Positions 25,601 to 36,300 of a stretch of DNA of 64,000 nucleotides are shown piece by piece. The position numbers and the translations under genes were made by a program. This DNA comes from Antedon mediterranea (taxonomy: Eukaryota > Echinodermata > Crinoidea > Comatulida > Antedonidae). The notes under the pieces are model-generated. The model did not search any database and was not told the DNA's origin. It saw nothing but the letters and a program-made list of their open reading frames with translations. Positions within the stretch are counted from its first letter, which is position 1. Each line of letters starts with the position of its first letter. The stretch lies in assembly GCF_964355755.1 (NCBI RefSeq), contig NC_092679.1:22072432-22136431 (forward strand), given 5' to 3'.

Positions 25601-28600
25601 CGCCTAACGAACTGCATTGTGGTGTATATAATGACGTCATTCATAACGAACGCACATGGACGGAACCGGTTTTATTGGAGTAAAAATTGAGCTGCAACGC
25701 GATCTTTATTTATAAACAACAGCCGAAACCGGTTTCCAAAAAACCGTTCTTTTTTTATTTTTCAATAGAAACAGGCCCTATGATGTACCTAGCAGATCTG
25801 TTTTTGTTTAAAAAATGTATTGATATTTCTGATTCTCAATGATTACAAAATACACATTAATGTTCATAATAACACTATACAGTATAATAAGGAAAATTAT
25901 TTAATGTTTATACATTACATATTTTAGTAATAAACTATACTGTATTGCTCACAACAACATTGGTCAGCAGTATACAATACAATGGAAAATACATAGTACA
26001 TTAAATACCACAGCACAAATCTTATTTGTTGTTTAATATGTTAAACAGTAATGTTGATACTATTATATCTCATTAATAGTAGTAGATTGACCATATGGAA
26101 GCAGCCCAATGGTCTTGGGTTGTGTCACAATATGGACAAAACGCCAGTTGTTTATTTACCACTTTCCTAAAATTATCTAACAAAGAAATTATCTTCAGTG
26201 TTGTACTCTCATTATATAAATTGAACAGAGTGCGGAATATAATTCAGTAATTAGAATCTGCTCATAGTGAATACTGTACTACATTTTATTGAAAGCGTGA
26301 CCTATATCTACAAAGTAGGTCACAACAACTCTTATATTTAGTACTGTACCATTGATGTAAAAAAAAAATATGGCTTCGTTTGTACGCCTGCCTGCGTAGG
26401 TAGATCATAGGGCATTGTTTTGCATGTACTGTAGCCTACAATAGTTTTGTAGCCTACATTAATAATTAAAATACAACAGTACTGTAATTATCTACTAAAC
26501 TGTATGTGTCACTGTCAATTGTAGGGTGGATCATAGGGTTAATAAACACCATTGTCACCACCTACAAAATTATAATAAAGAAAATGAATGAATTGTAAAA
26601 TATTAGATTTAATATTTATTTGAGGCAGGACTCTTGAAAACATTATTGTGTTTTGAACTATCACTACTGTAGTACTACTGTACTGCAGCGGCGTAACGCA
26701 AAGGCCTGAGGTCCCTGGTTTAGGAAACCTAAGTGGCCCTCCAAGTTTCAATGTTTTTTCGGCATATTTTAATGCCTGTTTTTTCCTCTGGACATTACTT
26801 ATGGGCCCCGATAAGCGCCGGGGCCCCTGGGTTTAGCTGTTCTGTATTTCAGTAGTTCAATAATACAGTAGAAAGTACTGTAAACACACAAAATGTTTTT
26901 AATTTTTCACCTGTCTCCTTTTATACTCATTAGTTCTGATCTAATCAATATTAATTGGTTTAAAGGAGGTTTGCGCAGTTTAGCAATACCCCTACACACC
27001 AGATTCCAATACTGACAATTGACTGTAAATACCAAAAGATATCAAATTTACAAATTTATCTAAAGATACTATATTTGTATAGAGTACTGTACATTTAGAA
27101 TAATCATATCTTTTCCTTGTTCAATGCACCTGTTCCTAATGAAGAAATGTTCAGTAATTTTTTCCCTTGATGATATGCAAGATGATCTTTCCCTTAGATC
27201 TTTCATTTTATTCAGATTGTACAGTTGACAATAAATTAGTTCATGATGTTCTGTTACCTCAGCTACCATCCCATGGGCTTACAAACTAACTACCAAACCT
27301 TCATGATCTTCTATAGGTCAAAGCTCATATGTTTTGTGTAGAATTCTTCTTGTAAAATCATGACTTTTCATTTTTGGAATAAAAAATAAAGGGAGACTAG
27401 TGTAAAATAAGATTTTAATGTACAATCCTATCTACTCTACCAGTTTTCTGCAATTATACAGTTTAGTCTCTGTGGAAATCAATACTGTAAATTAATAATA
27501 TTAAAGATTGATCCTACAATAAATTAGTACAAAAAGTCAAATATTACTGTATACAGATATTGACTGCTTAGAGGTTAAATATAAGATTTGACATCCCCGA
27601 GGGAATGATATTATGTTCGAGGGAATATATAATTCCCAAGAGCTTAATATCATTCCCGAGGGGATGTCTAATCTTATATTTTACCAATATAAAAGGCGAT
27701 ATCTGTTATATCACATAGCCAACAACAAGTAGAATATCTGCTGGGTCAGGTAGCTAGTAGTATGTATGTAGTATGTAAACAAGATGCCCAGACACCTTAC
27801 CTTTCGAAGAATAATATACAGATAATTACTACGGTAATTAATGATCCCTTGGCAATGAAATATTCACTAGCCTAGGTCGTTTAAATAATAACAGAAGAGT
27901 TTCCATCAATAAGCCTACATTAATAATAATATTATCAGGTAGGCCTAGGCCTAGGCCAGGCCTAGGCCGAATAAATAATAATTCGTCTTCATACTTCAAG
28001 CCGAATCACCGGATGTTCAGTGCGTCGCGCGCGTACCAGTTACTACTGTGAGTATTAACCAATCACAAACGGTGTTTCATCACATCTAGGGAGGACTAAA
28101 AATAAATGAGGGCGCTATGTATGCATAGTTTAAATAGTTAAGATGATTAATTTCTTCAAGCAAGTTCCGTGGCGCAGCGCATGAAGCGTTGTCTTGTGAT
28201 GGAGTGACAATTTCATCGCGAGTTCAAGACCCAGTAGATGACTTTTGTTTACTTATCGGCAAACGCGAGTGTTGCCACACGAAATTTACACAGTCAATAT
28301 CATCGTACTCGAGAATTTATATGATTAATGACAGAGGACACGATAATTACGCGAAAAATACTCAGTCAATACCATCGTTCTCGAGGATATATACAATTTA
28401 CGATCCTCGCAGCGGTAGTCATGTGATGCAGTTTCAACCAATCACGTTCGTGTATTTACATAGGCTATGTAATATACAGTATTATTGTATTGTACAGTTA
28501 GTTATTTCATTCATTCTCAATATAAAATATAGCTTACTGTTTTAAATGCTTATTAAGGCTTAAAGCCTACAAACAATACCACATTACAAAGTGTTATATT

Positions 28601-30203
28601 TTCTTTTCCGATTAGGAGCAAATTAGCAATTTTTTTTTCTTCTGGTAAAACACTGATACACATCCCAAAATATTTAAATAAAGTACAAAATTGTGAAAGC
28701 TCTCCCATTGTTTCACATTGACTTTTGTTGATCAGTAAGAAGTTTGGAGATATGACTTTGATTGTTTGGGGCACCACTGTACATGATTCAATCACTCTTT
28801 TTTATGTTGTTTCAATGGGGTTTGCTATGTTTTTGGAGGTTTGCAGGGTTTAGCAATACCGGATTGTGTGAACTGAAACTACAGGTTCAAAAAATATTTT
28901 TGTCAAGTTTATCTATACAGCTAATTTTCACCTGAGCATTCATCCATTGTATACTTACTATACAGTATAACAACTTAAATTAAATATCAAATTACTTGAA
29001 GTTCTTAAATCTGTATTTTGATCTGGAGAAAATTGAAAGTCTATAAACTTTGTTTGTGTTCTTGAATTACAATAAGGAATGTAAAAAGCATAGATCAGTA
29101 CACAAAGGATTAGGATTCAGTTACAGTTTGCTTACTAATCACAGACACAGACTAAAGACTTTTCAGACAGAATTTGTGACAACATTTCAGTAAAACTAGC
29201 CAACGTTCTTGTCGGTCTATACCAGTAGCCTTTTCCACTAAACTTCTCAATTGACACTGTCCATGATTTCTGATTTTGTTAAACAAAATTATGCATGGAA
29301 CCAATGTTCTATGTGTATGGGGTCATTGTCATCTCTCTAATTATCCAGTTTAAAATATCAACTCGGAGAAAAAAAACTGAACTTGTAGGCCATCTACATT
29401 TACACTATGTGAAGAAACTGTGTGATGAAATCGTGGGGGTAAACCCTCATGTTTGTACTGTACACTGTACCTCCAAATCAAATTATTTAAAGTTTACATT
29501 ATCATTTTCCTCGACCAAGTTGACTAAATTTTGAAGGATTGGGCAAAAATAGTTCAGTTTCAAATCCGGCTCGGTCGTCTACTCGCAAATGTACATCTTC
29601 TGTAAAATCATTACTGTAGGCCTTGAGGTCAACTGTTTCGCCAATCCAAATTGACAATCATGGACATGTATAAATAATAGAAAACATCTGACCAATTCAT
29701 TTAGCTACTGAACAAAAATCTAGTTTAATAAATATGCTTCACAATCACATAATAATATTAATTAACTCTTTGTTGTTGTAGCCTACACTTTAGTAGTACA
29801 AAACAAATTTTTGACAAGATAATTGTGTAGGAAAATGTTTTATCAACTTTTTTTCACTTTAAATATACCACAGACAGTAAAAAAGCACCATCATCATTGA
29901 AAACCATAACCACTTCTTTTTAATATCCTCATTCATTTTAATTTTTAAAACGGATCGACAACAGTACGAAATGTGGTTACGATTATGTTATAGTAAAACT
30001 GAGACAGACCTATTACGTAAACTTCCTACTAGCCTAGTCAGAGATTAACAGTTTGGCCAGTAAAGGCCTTCATTCGGGTCAGCCACACTGCCCATCTGGG
30101 CTAGACCGACCGTGTGCACTGTTGTTGATAAGCCCGAGACACCACCCGACGACTGCTCACAAACACAAACGAAAACAACTCACCGTTTCTTTTCTAAGGG
30201 CAT
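1690..30203 (-). CDS. bHLH-PAS transcription factor, N-terminal part (gene runs off left edge)
   Basis: Coding exons, 5' to 3' on the minus strand: 30203-30184, 20963-20910, 6047-5875, 1826-1690. They splice at GT-AG sites with phases 2, 2, 1 and 0 and give 128 residues without a stop. The product starts MPLEKKRQRNIS. A bHLH follows at about residues 25-82, with basic region EKSRYAAKMRRDKE and second helix LDKGSIIRLATSYLRIKKF, then a linker ending EEGGALMLE, which is where PAS-A normally begins. The basic region is of the HIF/SIM/Trachealess kind, while LLPFP in the loop recalls AHR. These class I factors dimerise with ARNT-type partners and act in the nucleus. I cannot place the subfamily. 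The start has A at -3, and upstream non-coding exons are possible. PAS-A, PAS-B and the C-terminus should lie left of position 1. The introns are 9 to 15 kb in the first part of the gene. Confidence 0.88.
1913..2065. mobile_element. MITE, TIR family A, copy 1
   Basis: Starts near TGTCTACACTAT and ends AGTGTAGACAGAGC, with internal GTGTGATGTGCC and GGGCACATCACAC. The arms pair as an inverted repeat. No coding capacity. Confidence 0.85.
3545..4950. mobile_element. TTAA-flanked non-autonomous DNA transposon, 1.4 kb
   Basis: Starts AGTGGAGCT and ends AGCTCCACT, directly flanked by TTAA at 3541-3544 and 4951-4954. TTAA target duplication is typical of piggyBac and Kolobok. The longest internal frame (4152-4463, 103 codons) resembles no transposase I know. 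The inside has TAGGCCTA-type words and CpG-rich patches. Confidence 0.75.
6131..6235. mobile_element. MITE, TIR family A, copy 2
   Basis: Begins AAAGCTCTGTCTACACTA and contains CCATATATGGGCACAT. The right arm is degraded. Confidence 0.75.
6442..6470. repeat. Perfect short palindrome
   Basis: AGGTTATATGCAT, spacer GAT, then ATGCATATAACCT. The same right-hand word recurs at 7872-7884, so the two could be ends of a 1.44 kb element, but no target duplication is clear. Confidence 0.7.
7505..7575 (+). mobile_element. tRNA-like sequence (SINE head)
   Basis: TGGCTCGATGGGCTG resembles an A box and CCGAGTTCGAGTCTCACC a B box at tRNA-like spacing. No clean cloverleaf acceptor stem, so a decayed SINE head is more likely than a tRNA gene. 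Confidence 0.5.
9640..9750. mobile_element. MITE, TIR family A, copy 3 (partial)
   Basis: Left arm AGCTGTGTCTACATTATC, then CAAACTAGTTTGAC and a duplicated ATATGGTAGTGATATGCCG-like core. The right half is replaced by a GGGGACAT pogo-like repeat. Confidence 0.7.
10056..10151. mobile_element. 96-bp MITE with CAGGGAA ends and 6-bp target duplication
   Basis: Starts CAGGGAACATTTTCGCCAGT and ends GAAATTTTTCCCT, with TTATTG directly repeated outside both ends. A second copy is at 59656. Confidence 0.75.
13816..13940. repeat. TIR family A fragment with internal tandem expansion
   Basis: The TTTGACAAAAAGTGTGATGTG arm is followed by about four tandem copies of a 21-bp unit (ATATGGTAGTGATATTGTCAA-like). 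It ends exactly where a TTAA-flanked element starts, and the right arm is missing. Confidence 0.7.
13945..14570. mobile_element. TTAA-flanked non-autonomous DNA transposon, 626 bp
   Basis: TTAA at 13941-13944 and 14571-14574. The ends are AGCCCCATTCCCT and, on the other strand, AGACCCCTTCCCT, an imperfect inverted repeat. The interior is GC-richer, with TAGGCCTA words. No coding frame. A likely piggyBac- or Kolobok-type MITE. Confidence 0.72.
16806..18674. mobile_element. 1.87 kb element with 256-bp terminal inverted repeats
   Basis: The arms are 16806-17061 and 18419-18674, near-identical in inverted orientation. They start GTCCAGTCAAAAATCACC and are flanked by TA on both sides (16804-16805 and 18675-18676), as in Tc1/mariner insertions. 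The 1.36 kb interior has only two frames of about 65 codons and no visible transposase, so it is probably non-autonomous. Long-TIR mariner-like or other foldback families are possible. Confidence 0.85.
18708..19106 (+). mobile_element. tRNA-derived SINE with (AATC)n tail
   Basis: The head AGTGGTGCAGTGTGTTAGAC and B box GGGTTTGAATCC are followed by a body containing GACACAACTTTG, TGCATTATGGGAATA and CCAGGGTAATAATATG. The tail AATCAATCAATCAA is at about 19090. It sits 34 bp outside the long-TIR element. Confidence 0.75.
20127..20523. repeat. Direct repeat pair of about 95 bp around a MITE
   Basis: Both copies read AGTACCTGTTTAGTTCAGGT and continue through GGGATCACCTTAAAT. They are at about 20127-20223 and 20431-20523, separated by the pogo-like MITE. 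Confidence 0.8.
20238..20394. mobile_element. pogo/Tigger-like MITE, 157 bp
   Basis: Starts CAGTCGACTCTCCGAATACC and ends with the inverse of CTGTCAAATCTCCCAATACC, flanked by TA on each side. Lies between two copies of a separate direct repeat of about 95 bp (20127-20223, 20431-20523). Confidence 0.75.
21030..21516. mobile_element. Tigger-like MITE, 487 bp
   Basis: The ends are CAGTAGAACCTTCATTTTAC and the inverse of CAGTAGAACCTGTGTTTTAC, with TA outside each end. Subterminal ACGTAAAA repeats are present at both sides. CAGTAGAACCT is the usual kind of pogo/Tigger terminus. No transposase inside. Confidence 0.8.
21753..22314. repeat. 20-bp minisatellite, about 27 copies
   Basis: The unit is CATGTCGTGCGCCTACTGTA, with few substitutions (CGT/CAT/TGT variants). 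Because 20 is not a multiple of 3 and the unit has no stop in any phase, all three forward frames stay open over 130-180 codons. Those frames are not genes. Confidence 0.97.
23763..24083 (-). mobile_element. tRNA-derived SINE (Ser/Leu-like head)
   Basis: On the minus strand the head reads AAGTGGCCGAGCGGTTAAGA (A box), followed by GGGGTTCGAGGCTC (B box), then about 230 bp of unrelated body and an A-rich tail with AATAAA-like units. A second, shorter copy is at 58512. Confidence 0.85.
24929..25778. mobile_element. 850-bp non-autonomous DNA element with GGGCCTGTTTCTAT ends
   Basis: Starts GGGCCTGTTTCTAT and ends ATAGAAACAGGCCC; TAT or CTATG repeats at the borders. Inside both ends are repeated AACCGTTCTT, AAACCGGTTT and AGAACCG words, which look like subterminal protein-binding repeats. 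Frames of 65-75 codons inside match nothing known to me. Confidence 0.75.
26690..26845. repeat. GGGCCCC-rich interspersed repeat, copy 1
   Basis: CAGCGGCGTAACGCAAAGGC at the left and GGGGCCCCTGGGTTTAGC at the right. It shares CCCTGGTTTAG/GGGGCCC words with the sequence at 54595-54725. The CAGxGGCGTA start is common in hAT-like ends, but the family is not established. Confidence 0.6.
27578..27682. repeat. Foldback (hairpin) repeat of about 105 bp
   Basis: AAGATTTGACATCCCCGAGG and GGGAATGATATTA on the left pair with TAATATCATTCCC and GGGGATGTCTAATCTTA on the right. Probably a small MITE. Confidence 0.8.
28165..28245 (+). mobile_element. tRNA-like sequence (SINE head)
   Basis: TCCGTGGCGCAGCGCATGAA as A-box region and GCGAGTTCAAGACCC as B box. 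Probably the start of a SINE extending toward 28450. A functional tRNA is not supported. Confidence 0.5.
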
Positions 30204-33200
30204 GATTATATTATAAAATCCAAAAGATATAGACACCAGTAATCAATCAACGTATATTTAATGCAACATTTCAATCCAATTATGTCCATATTACTTAAAA
30301 CTAGGACATAAAACTAAATAAAGTTCTTCCTAAAACACTGTTTTTCACCCACCGCGTCGGCCATTTTCGTCAGATTATTTTATGCAAATATGGGTCAAAA
30401 GTATGAAGCGTGATGACCTCAGTGCCCGATTTACCTACGACGATCTCACTTTTCATGTGGCGTGTGATGACGACATCACCACCCAGTTAGCTCATCAAAT
30501 AAATGACATAACATTTTTCTCCTTTATTTTTCTCTATCAAAAAATCAAGATGAACAGTTACCATGGAGTTACATAGAGAGGTCAAAGTCGGTCATATCCT
30601 GTTACGTACGTTGGTATAACAGCGACCTTAATCCGACTTTAGAAACTATTTAGATTGGGATCAAAAAGCAATAACTTTATTAAGTTATTATTTCAATGAT
30701 TGTTAAAAACAATTAAAAAGTAATTAAACGCTTATAACATTTTTAAAATACACTTAAAAACTGGTTGCCTTAGTCTATACGTTTAATGTCTTTTTTGGAC
30801 AACTAAATTATTGTCAAACTTAAAAACTTATTGTATTGAAATGAATATTACATTTTGTAATAAAGGCACTTATGGAATTAGAATTTTAGAAATAGTGATA
30901 TATGTAACAAGAACTGAATTATTTTAGAAATACTTAATAATAGGAGTAACATACAACAATCTGAAAACTTAATCATCATCATCTACCGGTATTGTTTTGA
31001 TTATTATGTCATAATCACCGCGATCAATTATGACATCATTTAATTGATTACTTTTTCAAATACTAATGATGTATTTCAAATTTAGATGATATCTGTTAGC
31101 AATGTAATGATAAAACAATAATAACTTATACATTATTATATAAAAATCTTATAGAAATATTTAATAATAGGCCAATTTTGTAATAATATAACTGACGTAT
31201 TCACTGTACTGTACAAGAAAATTTACGTCAATTATAGAGGGCGATCTTTCTCTAATTGATTTGATGTCTTCTATCTGCTGTAACGCACATTTTAAAGTAA
31301 TCAAATAATTTATATTATTATCAATTATGGTATGATTAACTATTTAAAAAATAGCAATTAACGTATACAATGTTACCTATACTATATATACTTACGCTTG
31401 GTACATTTCTATCTAACGCTGCCGACAATCATTTTGTTTATAATTCAATTAATGATATGTTGTCTCTTTAAACAATTTTTTTTTTCAAATTTGTTGTTGC
31501 CATTTTAATTTCATGTAATAGTTATTCAATATCATAATTTTGACCAAAAACTGGATAAAAAAAAAATGATTTACCTGAAATAATGTAATTGAAAGCAAAA
31601 TATACTTAAATTTAAATTTCAGACAATAGTTTTTGGTTAAAATTAAGCGTTTCGTTTGTCTTGTTATAAGTGAAATATTTTTTTTGTTACAGAAGTGACT
31701 GCAAAATGGCCTATTCAAAGTCTGATTTTATTTTAATTTTTCATGTTTTTGGAGGACAATACATCTTTAATGTATTTAATTTAGCTGATATATCTCATAT
31801 TCTCAACAATAAGTTAGTAGTTACCAGATCTGGAAGATTAACAACAATTCCAGTTAAAAGAAATAGACATAAATTTTCATTCTTACCTAGCGCTATTAGA
31901 CTACACAACAATGTTGTTGTTAGTTTCCAAGTTGATCATGAATGTAAATATTATGTATGTATTGCTTTGTTTGTGTTTTTCTGCCAGGAAAACAATTATC
32001 ATTATACTATGTATGAAATGACTTAATAAATCGAATCTGAATCTGAATAGCAAGTTTGTAAATTCTTTTTAGAATCACTGGTTACGACGCTTTTGTTTTG
32101 ATGATTCATTTGTATATTGCATGTAAATCAATTAACCAAATTTTATTTGTACCTTGTTAAAATGACAATACATAATATTCTATCTAATATTGACCCTCTT
32201 CAACGGGATAACAACAAATATATGATTTTACACATTATACTGTATCATTATTAAGCTTAAACAATAAATACGATACATTTGGTACGGTCCGTTCACTTTT
32301 ATTTGACTTTTGCATACAAAACAAGGATGACTCACTGTAACCACCTTTTACAAATACCCCGTCTTATTTAAACATATCCACGTGGAAAATATGCAAATTA
32401 AGTCACTGTGCGTCACATAAAAGTCCGCAAGACACAGAAATATGTATGGTTTTACCTTTTATATAAGCATGGAGGTATACATTTATAACTCCATGATTTA
32501 AGTTACATTTGCAAGTTCATTCAAAACTAATATACCTGAGAATATACTATTTTATAATCCTAAGAGGAAAATGAAAATACTGTACCTACTGTAGTTAATT
32601 TTGTTTTGTTTCAGAAAACGTTTATCTCATTAAAATACTGTATTAAGTTTATCCAAGTATTAGGTATATGGAAATAAGATAATAAATATAGCTGTCTATT
32701 ACCCCCGTAGGCGGGTATTTCTGCCAAACCCATCATCCGAGGGCAACTTTTTCCTTTCCAAACATATTTATTTTTCTTACAAAAGGCGCCCTCAATGTTT
32801 AAAGAATCTTCGCGGATTTTGACCAAGTTCGTGGAGAGAAAAGAGCGAAAGGCATTTTTTTTAATTCGGTTCTTAATTTGGTAGATTTTCAAGTACTTTA
32901 ACATTTTTTTTGGTACTTCTAAACTCTTTCTACATTAGCTTTAAATGTCATCGTTTAAATATTTGGCTTGAAGTTATTGATTTTAGTGTCTGCGAGGAAT
33001 TTTCGGTGTAAAACAGCTAGGCCCTACCGTCATTCCCTTCAACCCCCGACTTGTGCAATTTCTTTCAGCTTCCCTGGTGGATATAGTCCCGTAGTGGTGT
33101 TATCAAGGTACGCCTATTGCTGCTCAAGCAAGGCTTAGCCAAAGATAGGCAATTTAAATACCAAAATCGGCTACACTTTAGCATTACAATAGATTATACA

Positions 33201-33350
33201 AATAGTACTTTAGATTGTTTCAACTCTGACCTGTCTGGTTCCATAAAATAAATAAAAAATAATGAATTTCCTTTTTTATAGTGCCAATGACATGTAGTTG
33301 TAGCATTGTTTGTAGTAGGCTAATTGTTTGACAAAAACAATCTTCAAACT
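30204..33350. other. Intergenic region between divergent bHLH-PAS and BRF1 genes
   Basis: About 3.1 kb between two start codons pointing away from each other, so both promoters should lie here. It contains a LINE 3' end (31660-32050). A possible 5'UTR intron of BRF1 runs from a GT at about 33108 to an AG at about 33280. A second in-context ATG on the minus strand (about 30372) could be a non-coding or alternative first exon of the bHLH-PAS gene, but its phase does not match. Confidence 0.5.
31660..32050 (+). mobile_element. LINE 3' end (non-LTR retrotransposon fragment)
   Basis: The frame 31670-32026 contains TRSGRLTTIPVKRNRHKFSF followed by LPSAIRLHNN, the type of sequence found at the C-terminus of CR1/L2/jockey-like reverse transcriptase ORFs. 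It ends in AATAAATCGAATCTGAATCTG, a short tandem tail typical of such elements. It is 5'-truncated. Confidence 0.7.
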
Positions 33351-36300
33351 ATGTCCTCAAAGACGGTTGTTTGCCCACATTGTGGAGGAACCGATGTAGA
33401 TTTTGATCAAGCTCGGGGTAATGCAGTCTGTGAATCATGCGGCTCGGTCTTGGAGGACAATATTATTGTGTCGGAAGTTAATTTTGCTGAAAATAGTCTC
33501 GGGGGCACATCTGTTATTGGGCAGTTTGTGTCATCAGAAGGTAAAACATTCAAATGAAAATTTGAAATGAAAAAATTAAATATATAAGTCTATTTCGTGC
33601 CTAGCTTACCTGGATAAACTGACATTGGCCTATTCTCTCCAAGAAGAGAGCTACAACTCGAATATATTCCATGAATTTGAAAATTTAATGATATATTATT
33701 TTCTTTGTCTTGTAGGTGGGAAATCACACACTCTTGGTGGAAGTTTCCATCATGGATTTGGTAAAGAGTCTAGAGCAATCACCTTGCAAAATGGTACTAG
33801 CGATTTTTCAATTCGATAGTGCCATGGGGTAGGGGGTTTCGAACAAACCCACCTTTTCATTTAAGGTGCCCTGCCCAGACTTCCAGTGGTTCAATACAAG
33901 CTACAGTACTACTGTAGCTTGTTCATGACAATTTTTTGGCCAACAATACTACATACGGTACTACTGACAGTAGGCCAATGGAAACTAATGAGGGTGGAGG
34001 TACCCACTCCATAGAATAGTTCTTTTTAATACTCTCACTTTTTCCACTTTTAGGGAAAAAGAACCCCTCTAACAATCATGTAATACTGTAGAAAAGACTG
34101 CAGGATAAATCCAAAATATACATAAATTTCATGGAATAAAATCTTTTTTCTTTTTAGGCAAAAGAACAATACAAGGGCTCGGAGGTCAGCTGAAATTGAA
34201 TTCACATTGTATTGACACAGCCTACAACTTCTTCAAAATGGCCGTCTCTAAAAAGCTAACAAGAGGGCGCAAGACAACGCATATTGTTGCTGCTTGTCTC
34301 TACCTTGTTTGTCGTACCGAGGGAACACCTCGTATCCTATGAGAGATGTTAAGGGGTATATGTGAGAGGGCGGGGGAAGGGAGTAAGGCAAGGAAAGGGA
34401 GAGAGGCAAAGAAAAGGGAGGGAGGCAAAGAAAAGGGAGGGAGGGAAAGGAAGGGAGAGGGTGTAGGGAAGGGAAAGATGTGCAAGCTTCTCAGCTGGGC
34501 ACAATTAAGAAAATTGGTTATGTTAACTACAGCAGTAGAATAGAAAGAGGGGATACAACATGTCCCCTTAATACAGGTGTCAGCCCCATGAAAGGGGGTT
34601 TGCTGTAGTGTTAAAACATATATTGAAGGTGGGGAAGGGAGGTGGGTTAAGGGAGGTAGTAATTCGGGAAATCTTTTGAGCTGGGCACAATTCAGAGAAT
34701 TGTAGATATATGTTAACTACAGTAGAATGCAACAGAATAGGAGTTTGCTGTATTTCAAAGTAAAGTGTCCACTTATATAATAGTTAACTTAATAAGAAGC
34801 CAAATAATCTTTGGTACAATTTCAGCACCACTTGTTAATTTGAAAAAATTTCATTTCTTAATTTTCTCAGACATGCTACTTGACTTTAGCGATTTATTAC
34901 AGGTAGGTATTAAAAGCAGCAAGCTTGTCAAATAATTGAAAAAGTTTAATTTGTTTTAAACATTTAAAAACCAATGCATGAACATAGTACATTAATAAGG
35001 TTTATCGCAAATAGCTTCTACAATGCATGATGGGAAGGGTTTGGGAGCAAACGTCACGACGAGTACGTACAAACAACAAATCACGTACGTACGCGTTGTG
35101 ACGTTTGCTCCCAAACCCTTCCCATCATGCATTGTAGAAGCTATTTGCGATAAACCTTATGTACGCTAATAAACTGGGAGATACACTAGGAAAATTGCAG
35201 GGGTTGACAGTGGGTGTGCATTTGGCCCAGATTGAAGATAACGTTACTCAAAATTTAAATAAGTTGACATCACCAATATATCGATTATCCTGAAAATCAA
35301 TAAGGCATGGTAGAAAAATAATAATCAGGGCCTGCTGTATCGAACAAGGAAAAAAAAAATATATATATATATACCGTACTGTAAAAGAAACATACAAAGT
35401 AATAACAGTACCCTGCAAAATAAAAATAATATTGAATATTGAGCTAACTACAGTAGTTGTCAATTTCACGAATGTAAGAGCCAAATATAAGATTACTATT
35501 AGGTTTCTTATGTTGTTCTGTGGCTCAGTTGTAAAGTAACTGGCCTGTGGTTAGTGGATCATGGGTTCAAGTCTTGGCTGGTCATGTTTTATGTAACATA
35601 TACCACAGTAAAATATTCATCAATTTTAAGAATTTTAGCAGCCAAATATAAGATCACTACTGTAATTCCCTATATTGCATTGTGGCTCAGTTTGTAAGCA
35701 ACTGGCCTACGGTTAGTAGATCATGGGTTCAAGTCTTGGTTGGTCATATTTTTTTTTTTTTAATATACCACAGTAAAACATTTAAGAATTTAACAGCCAA
35801 ATAGTTTTAATAATGTTTTTTTTTTGTTTACATTTTTCGCAGGTAAATGTGTACACCCTAGGTAAAGTCTACTTAAAGTTGTCGCAAGAACTTCACATCA
35901 ACGTAGCGGCTATCGGTGAGTACAACCAAATATCCTATTAAGGTAGAAAATAAAAAGTAAAAATCAGGTGTTGTTTTTAGAACCTCTATTAAGGGGACAC
36001 ATTCCAGACCCAACATTATGCTTGGTTCCCACTGGAAATGCAACACAAGGACCAATCACAAATGATTGAATATTTAAAATGTCACTTGTCATTGGTCAAC
36101 TGGCTTGCATTGTTTCTATGTTTTTAGCAAGTTGAATTTGAATGTAGTTTTTATAATTATTTTGTAAGACACTGAAAAAATCATGATGAAATTGAGTCTA
36201 AGTTCTTTTTGTTGCATCTCTAATGAGAACCAAACTTAGGTTTCCCATATGGTCAATGGGGATGCCATATGGTCAATGGGGATGCCGCAAAAGGGCGTTT

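Larger units (their letters stand above)
20964..30183. other. Intron 1 of the bHLH-PAS gene (9.2 kb)
   Basis: Contains a Tigger-like MITE, the 20-bp minisatellite, a tRNA-derived SINE, a GGGCCTG-ended element and a foldback near 27580. The 23300-28600 part is rich in the words TACAGTA and TACTGTA. No additional exon of the host gene with matching phase was found. Confidence 0.55.

Noticed and set aside
28189-28545. 118-codon plus-strand frame
   Set aside because: It starts inside a tRNA-like SINE head and has no protein similarity I recognise.
30360-30375. ATGGCCGACGCG on the minus strand as the start of the bHLH-PAS gene
   Set aside because: Its possible donors give phase 0 or 1, while the next exon needs phase 2. 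The ATG at 30203 fits exactly.
32611-32904. 97-codon frame on the minus strand upstream of BRF1
   Set aside because: No recognisable domain, biased AT-rich composition and no supporting splice sites.
35520-35590. Functional tRNA gene (and similar sequences at 7505, 28165, 36998)
   Set aside because: A- and B-box-like words are present, but I could not pair an acceptor stem, and several are linked to repeat bodies.
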